19,935 nt of DNA from GCA-2687515 sp963582805. GTDB lineage: Bacteria > Pseudomonadota > Alphaproteobacteria > Rhodospirillales > UBA2165. The first letter of the stretch is position 1; each line of letters begins with the position of its first letter. Below, piece after piece: positions 14,967 through 19,935 of the stretch. The notes beneath the pieces are model-generated. The model did not search any database. It was not told the DNA's origin and saw only the letters and a list, made by a program, of their open reading frames with translations. The translations under genes and the position numbers were made by a program. The stretch covers positions 1-19,935 of the forward strand of contig CAUZTZ010000035.1 in NCBI GenBank assembly GCA_963582805.1, written 5' to 3'.

Positions 14967-15683
14967 CTAGACCGTCTCAACGCCGGCGCGGGTGCAGAAA
15001 TATTCCCAGGCCCGGTCCATGGCCAGCGACGAAAACTGGGTCTCGCGGCAGCGTTCGATCTCGCCGTCGCTCAAACCCTTAGGGCTACCGTGGTGCAAAG
15101 CGGCGGCAAGGATTTTGGCGTTTACCTGCAAATAGATGGCCGTCGTCACCGCCTCTTCCAGGGTGCGCCCGGCGACCACCGCGCCATGGCCGCGCATCAG
15201 CATGCAGTTGTTGCTCGCCATGGTGCCGGCCAAATCGCGGCCCTGCTCCATGGTGCGCACCAGCATATCGGTGTCGCCGAATTTATCGGCGATATCCCAG
15301 ACCGGCAAATGCTTGCCGATCACCGAGGCCACGTGGACCATCGGACGCATGGGCGTGCCCGTAATACCGAAGGGCAGTACTTCGTAGGAATGATTGTGCA
15401 CCACGGCGGTAATCTCGGGCCGCGCTTCGAAAACGGCGCCGTGGATCATGCGCTCGCCGTAGGGGACGCGGCCCTGATCATCGATTACCTCGCCGTCCAG
15501 ATCGAACTCCATCAGATCGTCGAATTCCACCAGCTCCGGTGCGCGTGAGCGGGACATGACATAGCGGCTGGGATTGTCTGGGTGGCGGAGGCTGACATGG
15601 CCGAAGGCGTCGACCACGTCTTCGCGCGCCAAAATGCGGTTGGCGGCCACCAGCTTGTCGGTATCGTTGTTTTTGTCGAACAT
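14967..15683 (-). CDS. Class II aldolase/adducin-family protein (aldolase or decarboxylase)
   Basis: This has 238 residues, starting after AGGAGA about 6 nt upstream. Metal ligands are seen as H96 and H98 (AVVHNHSYE) and H166 (RGHGAVV); E77 in PYGERMIHGAVFE is the catalytic acid/base position. The family uses Zn2+ or Mn2+ for retro-aldol cleavage or for decarboxylation. Related enzymes act in aromatic-acid pathways, such as decarboxylases of dihydroxyphthalate or of carboxylated ring-fission products. A similar role with the Rieske/LigB cluster is plausible but not shown, as the sugar-phosphate aldolases share the same motifs. Its promoter side faces the MITE-like element, whose end is 45 bp from this start codon. 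Confidence 0.88.
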   Translation of the reverse strand: MFDKNNDTDKLVAANRILAREDVVDAFGHVSLRHPDNPSRYVMSRSRAPELVEFDDLMEFDLDGEVIDDQGRVPYGERMIHGAVFEARPEITAVVHNHSYEVLPFGITGTPMRPMVHVASVIGKHLPVWDIADKFGDTDMLVRTMEQGRDLAGTMASNNCMLMRGHGAVVAGRTLEEAVTTAIYLQVNAKILAAALHHGSPKGLSDGEIERCRETQFSSLAMDRAWEYFCTRAGVETV

Positions 15684-15728
15684 GCCCGTCTCCTATTTGT
15701 GAGGCTCGAATATTGAATGCGCCAGATT

Positions 15729-15999
15729 AGGTCATAATCTCATAATTGGCGACGACTGTGACGTGCGTTATTTTGCTTCCTGGCAAGGCGCTAGGAGGGA
15801 GTGATGCCTAAGCATCATGACCGACGAAGCAACGCTGTCCAGGGAGCAAAAGAACCACGCCCCAAGAGGGGTCGGCAAATAGCCCGTTTCGGTGCGTCCG
15901 GCGCCCTCACCGGGGCAAAGGCCCCGCTTTCGGGCACCCTCCTTCCGAAACAGACTATTTGCCGATCACAGCTCGCCGCCAATTATGAGACTATGACCT
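15729..15999. mobile_element. 271-bp MITE-like element with terminal inverted repeats
   Basis: The ends 15729-15751 and 15977-15999 are inverted copies matching at 22 of 23 bases (AGGTCATAATCTCATAATTG at the left). With one gap the similarity continues inward to about 36 bp. Inside is a second inverted pair, TCGGCAAATAG...TTTCGG (15872-15892) against 15945-15965 with two mismatches, around a GC hairpin CGGGGC-aaag-GCCCCG. TGATGC-ctaa-GCATCA (15802-15817) is a further small hairpin. There is no transposase. TGAATGCGCCA (15714-15724) and TGAACGCGCCA (15999-16009) flank the element and may be a decayed, offset target duplication. A 65-codon ORF from ATG 15804 after AGGAGGG spans most of it, but has no recognisable domain. 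The element occupies most of the 428-nt gap between divergent genes. Confidence 0.8.
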
Positions 16000-16011
16000 G
16001 AACGCGCCATG

Positions 16012-16024
16012 ACTTGTATCAAGT
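16012..16024. promoter_or_regulatory. Short palindrome upstream of the GMC gene
   Basis: ACTTG-tat-CAAGT is a 5-bp inverted repeat just outside the MITE-like element and 88 bp before the TTG start. It could be an operator. The remaining 16025-16111 shows no convincing promoter. Confidence 0.25.
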
Positions 16025-16111
16025 GATTTCCGTCCCATACGCCTTGCCGAACCGCCTTAAGATCACTACCGTCTGGCCGTCAAACAAAGGCTTAGGCACA
16101 GGAATATTATC

Positions 16112-17737
16112 TTGGAATTCGACTATGTGATCGTTGGCGCCGGCTCGGCGGGCTGCGTACTCGCCGCCAGGCTGACCGAGGATGCCGATGTCCGCGTTCT
16201 GGTGCTGGAAGCCGGCGGCATGGACACCGATCCGATGATCAAGGTGCCGCTCACCTGGGCCAAGATGTTTCACGACCGCAGCCACGACTGGGGTTATGAT
16301 TTCGAGCCCGAGCAGGCCACCGGCGGACGCGCCATCGAATGTGCGCGCGGCCTCGTGGTTGGCGGCTCATCGTCGGTCAACGCCATGGCCTATGTGCGCG
16401 GCAATCGCGGCGATTATCAGCGCTGGGCGCGCGGCGATCTTCCCGATTGGGACTACGCCCACGCGCTGCCTTATTTCAAGCGCGCCGAAAGCTGGGAAAA
16501 GGGCGGCGATGACTACCGGGGCGGCGACGGCCCGCTCCGGGTCACCGAGGCGCGTTTCACCGATCCCCTGATCGAAGCCTATTACCGGGCGGCAGCAGAG
16601 GCGGGCTACGCCGAGAACGCCGATTTCAACGGCGCCGATCAATATGGCTTTGGCCGCTCCCAGCAAACCACGCGCAAAGGTCATCGGGAAAGCGCCGCCA
16701 CCGCCTATCTGCATCCCGCCCGCCGGCGTCCCAACCTGACCTTGCGCACCAAGGCGTTCGTCACCGGCATATTGTTCGACGGCACCCGCGCCACCGGAAT
16801 ATCTTATCAAGCCGGCGGCTCGGCCCACGAAGCCGTTGCGGTCCGCGAAGTGATCCTGGCCGGCGGCGTTATCAATTCGCCGCAGCTTTTGATGCTGGCC
16901 GGCATTGGCGATGCGGATGCGCTTCGCGCCCATGACATCGATGTCCGCGCCGATGTTCCCGGCGTCGGCAAGAACTTGCAGGACCATATTTCCGCCGGCG
17001 CCGTCTATGCGCGCCACGGTTCCAGCCCGTTCGTCCGCCAGATGCGATTTGACCGTCTCGCCATCGATATCCCCATGGCCTATCTGTTCGGCAAGGGCCC
17101 GGCGACCCAGTATCCGGTCGGCCCGCAAGGCTATATGAAGCTGACCGATGACGCCGAAGCCCCCGACATCCAGGTGCTGTTCGGCGCCGGGCCGATGAAC
17201 GCCCATCCCTGGTTTCCGTTGATCCGAAAGCCCTTTGCCAATGCCTTTTCGGCGCGCGCCGTATTGCTGCACCCGAAAAGCCGGGGCGAGGTGATGCTGG
17301 CCTCCAATGATCCCCGCCAAAAGATGCGGCTGATCGCCAACTTCCTTGCCGAGCCCGATGATTTGGCGACTTTGCGCCAGGGATTGGAGCGGGTGCGGGC
17401 GCTTCTGATGCGGCCCGAGCTGGACCAATTCCGGGGGCCCGAGCTGCTGCCCGGCGCCGATGCCACCGATGCCGCGGCGCTGGAGGCGCATATCCGCGGC
17501 ACCTGCATCACCGTTCATCACCCGCTCGGCACCTGCCGCATGGGCGTCGACGAGATGGCCGTGGTCGATGCCGAACTGCGCGTCAAGGGAACCCAGAATT
17601 TGCGCGTCATCGACGCCTCGGTGATGCCCGATATGACCAGCGGCAACATCAATGCCACGGTGATCATGATCGCCGAAAAAGGCGCCGATATGATCCGCGG
17701 GCGCGCCCCGCTGGATGCCATTTCGGTGGGAGGCTAA
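16112..17737 (+). CDS. GMC-family FAD-dependent oxidoreductase (choline/alcohol dehydrogenase type)
   Basis: This has 541 residues. The FAD-binding motif G9-x-G11-x2-G14 (IVGAGSAGC) is followed by VLVLEAGG, the GMC signature RGLVVGGSSSVNAMAYVRG at about 78-97, and GGVINSPQLLMLAGIG. The active-site pair is H470 in VHHPLGTCRMG and N514 in GNINATVIM, with the 44-residue spacing known from choline oxidase (His/Asn). It oxidises an alcohol to the aldehyde, passing electrons to O2 or to the respiratory chain; the substrate is unknown. TTG 16112 is chosen because AGGA (16100-16103) lies 8 nt upstream and the FAD motif starts at once. The transporter gene follows after 6 nt. Confidence 0.92.
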   Translation: MEFDYVIVGAGSAGCVLAARLTEDADVRVLVLEAGGMDTDPMIKVPLTWAKMFHDRSHDWGYDFEPEQATGGRAIECARGLVVGGSSSVNAMAYVRGNRGDYQRWARGDLPDWDYAHALPYFKRAESWEKGGDDYRGGDGPLRVTEARFTDPLIEAYYRAAAEAGYAENADFNGADQYGFGRSQQTTRKGHRESAATAYLHPARRRPNLTLRTKAFVTGILFDGTRATGISYQAGGSAHEAVAVREVILAGGVINSPQLLMLAGIGDADALRAHDIDVRADVPGVGKNLQDHISAGAVYARHGSSPFVRQMRFDRLAIDIPMAYLFGKGPATQYPVGPQGYMKLTDDAEAPDIQVLFGAGPMNAHPWFPLIRKPFANAFSARAVLLHPKSRGEVMLASNDPRQKMRLIANFLAEPDDLATLRQGLERVRALLMRPELDQFRGPELLPGADATDAAALEAHIRGTCITVHHPLGTCRMGVDEMAVVDAELRVKGTQNLRVIDASVMPDMTSGNINATVIMIAEKGADMIRGRAPLDAISVGG

Positions 17738-17743
17738 GCCCCT

Positions 17744-18637
17744 TTGCGCTGGCTAATGAACCAGGGCTATCCGTTGATGATCGTTACCGCGCTCGCCTGG
17801 TCGGGCAACCATGTGGTCGGGCGCGGCGTCTCCGATCTGGTGCCGCCGATCGGGCTCGGCTTCTGGCGCTGGAGTCTGGCGCTGCCCATATTTGCCATCA
17901 TCGCCTGGCCCCATTTGCGGCGCGACTTTCCCATCGCGCTCGCCCATTGGAAGATCGTGGTGGTGCTGTCGGTGATCTCGGTCGCCATGTACAACACCTT
18001 CATTTATATCGGGCTGAACTCCACCCTGGCGTTGAATTCCGTTCTCATAAATACGGCGAGGCCGGTGGCCATCGTGCTTCTCTCCTATCTCATATACCGG
18101 CGCAAGATTTCCCTGGTCCAGGGGATTGGACTGGCGGTCGGGCTGTTGGGCACGGCGGCGATTGTCTTGCGCGGCGAATGGAACCTGATCGCCGGCATCT
18201 CCTTGAACCAGGGCGATATCTGGATCGCGGTGGCGTCCTTCGGCTGGGCCATCTATACGGTGTTTCTGCATAAGCGTCCGCCGATCCACAATGCATCGAT
18301 GATGACCTTCGCGGTCATCATCGGGCTGGCCGTACTGGCGCCGTTTTACCTGTGGGAGAGCCTTTATGTGCGCACCGTTCCGATCGCGCCGGTGTCGTTC
18401 TGGAGCGTCGGCTACCTCGCCGTCATCTCCACCGTGGTTGCCTATATGGGTTACAACCGGACGGTGGAACTTCTCGGCGCCAACCGGGCCGGGCTGATCT
18501 CCTATCTTGTCTTCCTGTTCGGCGCCGCCCTGGCGATCATATTCCTAGGCGAGGAACTGGCCGTCTATCACGGCGTCGGCGGCGTGCTGATTGTTATCGG
18601 CACCTATTTGGCGACCAAAAAAAGAAAAGACGGTTAA
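17744..18637 (+). CDS. DMT-superfamily (EamA) transporter
   Basis: This 297-residue protein has ten predicted membrane segments in two EamA repeats (about 5-145 and 155-292). Recognisable pieces are TALAWSGNHVVGRGVSDLVPP, FWRWSLALPIF, the NTARPVAIVLLSYLIYRRKI region, and in the second half SFGWAIYTVFLHKR, YNRTVELLGANRAGLISYL and FLGEELAVYHGVGG. EamA proteins usually export metabolites. The TTG start at 17744 is set by GGGAGG (17728-17733), 10 nt upstream; ATG 17756 is too far from it. Co-transcription with the GMC gene is likely, so export or import of its substrate or product is an inference. Confidence 0.9.
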   Translation: MRWLMNQGYPLMIVTALAWSGNHVVGRGVSDLVPPIGLGFWRWSLALPIFAIIAWPHLRRDFPIALAHWKIVVVLSVISVAMYNTFIYIGLNSTLALNSVLINTARPVAIVLLSYLIYRRKISLVQGIGLAVGLLGTAAIVLRGEWNLIAGISLNQGDIWIAVASFGWAIYTVFLHKRPPIHNASMMTFAVIIGLAVLAPFYLWESLYVRTVPIAPVSFWSVGYLAVISTVVAYMGYNRTVELLGANRAGLISYLVFLFGAALAIIFLGEELAVYHGVGGVLIVIGTYLATKKRKDG

Positions 18638-18786
18638 ACCTGCGCCTTTCTGAGCCGCCCGCCTTCGTTGAGGATGGTTTCGCCTTCGGGGCCAAGGGCG
18701 CGGATATTACTGATAAAATTCTTCAATCTCCCGGTGCATCCAGGCCGAGGCCTTGCGGCTCCGACACTATCGCACGGCGGCCGAAA

Positions 18787-19038
18787 TTATCCAGTCCGGT
18801 CGCCGCGCCCGGCAAAATTGGTGACCGTGCGGCGAATTTCCTGGATTGCCAATTGCCGGGCGACGTTCGCGCCCAGAAATTCTTCGGCCTGATATTGCTG
18901 CTGCGATACCGAAATGGCAGCCAATGTGACATCTTTGAAAAAGCCGCCAAGCCGTTTGCAAGCGGTGGCCAATTTGTCGGTGAAAGCCGGCTCGGTTTGA
19001 ATTTCGGTCCATGTGGCTTGCTGGGTCTGGTTGAGCAT
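18787..19038 (-). CDS. Small hypothetical protein (83 aa)
   Basis: I do not recognise a family. ATG 19038 has a good ribosome binding site (AGGAGA, 6 nt upstream on the minus strand), which supports it as real. The protein (MLNQTQQATWTEIQTEPAFT..., ending FAGRGDRTG) is soluble and probably mostly helical, with Gln- and Ala-rich stretches such as SVSQQQYQAEEFLGANVARQ; it has no signal peptide, membrane segment or Cys pair. It is convergent with the transporter gene (about 150 nt of nothing recognisable between them) and divergent from the regulator gene. Confidence 0.6.
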   Translation of the reverse strand: MLNQTQQATWTEIQTEPAFTDKLATACKRLGGFFKDVTLAAISVSQQQYQAEEFLGANVARQLAIQEIRRTVTNFAGRGDRTG

Positions 19039-19163
19039 TTGCCGTCTCCTCATGTGTTGCGCGATGGATGAAGACTAGGCATTCTGACCGGCACCCGCTT
19101 GAAGATTGGCTTTAGATGTTGTCCAGAAAGCTTTGTTTTTGATTTAGAAGACGTTGAAACCCA

Positions 19164-19935
19164 ATGATTTATGCGTTTGACCGGTTCAAACTTGATAGTG
19201 AAAGCTTTGAATTGAGCTCTGACGGCGAAGGTCTGCCGGTGGAGCCGCAAGTGTTCAACGTATTGTTGTTCCTGATCGAAAACCGGGATCGCATCGTCTC
19301 AAAGGACGAACTGATCGACGCCGTTTGGGACGGCCGCGCGATATCCGACGGCGCCCTCAATTCGCGCATTAATTCGGTGCGCCGCGCGGTTGGCGATGAC
19401 GGCAAGCGCCAAGCGGTGATCAAGACCTTCCCCCGGCGTGGGTTCCGCTTCGTGGCCCAATTGGCGGATGCCGGACCAACCAGTGATATTGGCGGGGCCG
19501 CGCTAGCCTCCGGCAAACCGTCGCTCGCCGTCATGCCGTTCGAAAACCTGTCGGGGGATGCGGAGCAGGACTATTTCTCCGACGGCATAACCGAAGACAT
19601 CATCACCGCGCTGAGCCGCGTTTCCCAGTTCTTCGTCATCGCCAGAAACACCACCTTTGCCTATCGGGGCCAGGCTGTGAATGTCCCGACCGTCGCCAAG
19701 GATTTGGGCGTCCGCTATGTGCTGGAAGGCAGCGTCCGCAAGGCCGGCAACCGGGTGCGCATTTCGGCCCAGTTGATCGCCGGCGATACCGGAAACCACA
19801 TATGGGCCGACAAATACGACCGTGATCTGGAAGATGTGTTTGCGGTCCAGGATGAGATTACTGGCACCGTGGTGGCCGCCATCGGCCCGCAATTAAGCCG
19901 CGCCGAACAGGCCGGCGCCGCCGGCAAGCCGCCCG
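19164..19935 (+). CDS. CadC-like winged-helix regulator with TolB-like domain (C-terminus off the right edge)
   Basis: 257 codons are present and open to the edge. Residues 1-98 are an OmpR/PhoB-type winged helix (FDRFKLDSESFEL, VLLFLIENRDRIVSKDELID, VWDGRAISDGALNSRINSVR, FPRRGFRFVA). Residues 119-250 are the TolB-like domain often found in these proteins and in adenylate cyclases (KPSLAVMPFENLSGDAEQDY, FSDGITEDIITALSR, YVLEGSVRKAGNRVRISAQL). Full-length relatives usually continue with TPR repeats. It lacks a receiver domain, so it responds to something other than a histidine kinase. Target genes are unknown; it could act on its divergent neighbour. ATG 19164 has only a weak ribosome binding site. 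Confidence 0.88.
   Translation, partial: MIYAFDRFKLDSESFELSSDGEGLPVEPQVFNVLLFLIENRDRIVSKDELIDAVWDGRAISDGALNSRINSVRRAVGDDGKRQAVIKTFPRRGFRFVAQLADAGPTSDIGGAALASGKPSLAVMPFENLSGDAEQDYFSDGITEDIITALSRVSQFFVIARNTTFAYRGQAVNVPTVAKDLGVRYVLEGSVRKAGNRVRISAQLIAGDTGNHIWADKYDRDLEDVFAVQDEITGTVVAAIGPQLSRAEQAGAAGKPP

Noticed and set aside
15802..15965. CRISPR array or structured RNA in the repeat-rich 15.8-16.0 kb region
   Set aside because: The repeats are inverted, not regularly spaced direct repeats, and fit a MITE-like palindromic element.
1..19935. tRNA or rRNA genes
   Set aside because: No cloverleaf or rRNA-like segment was seen by eye; the gaps are short and otherwise explained.

Overview
The window is about 60% GC or more, uses mostly GC-ending codons, and carries protein families typical of an alphaproteobacterium, probably a Rhodospirillales-like environmental lineage. 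This placement is inferred from gene content only. The left edge lies inside an exact repeat, so it may be a contig end.

Region 1 (1-2864). A large minus-strand gene runs off the left edge. It encodes an exported ankyrin/low-complexity protein with repeated short amphipathic helices. Divergent from it is a small SelW/Rdx-type gene whose frame contains an in-frame TGA at the redox position (C-V-R-U), so it is a probable selenoprotein. A small two-helix membrane protein follows it.

Region 2 (2865-12536). A plus-strand catabolic cluster starts after a candidate promoter overlapping a palindrome. It contains three tandem paralogous Rieske oxygenase alpha subunits, a LigB-type extradiol dioxygenase, a TAXI-TRAP uptake system (binding protein, long intercistronic hairpin, fused permease), a truncated DUF427 ORF and a luciferase-like flavin monooxygenase. 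The likely logic is uptake of an aromatic or otherwise cyclic carboxylate, hydroxylation or demethylation by the Rieske enzymes, then ring cleavage. The substrate cannot be read from the sequence. No ferredoxin or reductase partner for the Rieske enzymes lies in the window.

Region 3 (12570-18637). A cold-shock protein gene (minus) is followed by an aldo/keto reductase whose catalytic His position is Ser, and an alpha/beta hydrolase. A perfect 26-bp inverted repeat lies at the convergent junction with a class II aldolase/decarboxylase-family gene (minus). A 271-bp MITE-like element with terminal inverted repeats sits in the divergent promoter region before a GMC oxidoreductase and an EamA-type transporter. 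Several of these enzymes could process ring-cleavage products or alcohols, which is inference from context.

Region 4 (18638-19935). This holds a small uncharacterised minus-strand gene with a good ribosome binding site, and the first 257 codons of a CadC-like winged-helix regulator with a TolB-like domain, cut by the right edge.

The best leads are the probable SelW-like selenoprotein, the MITE, the perfect inverted repeat, the repeat-built ankyrin protein, and the triplicated Rieske genes.
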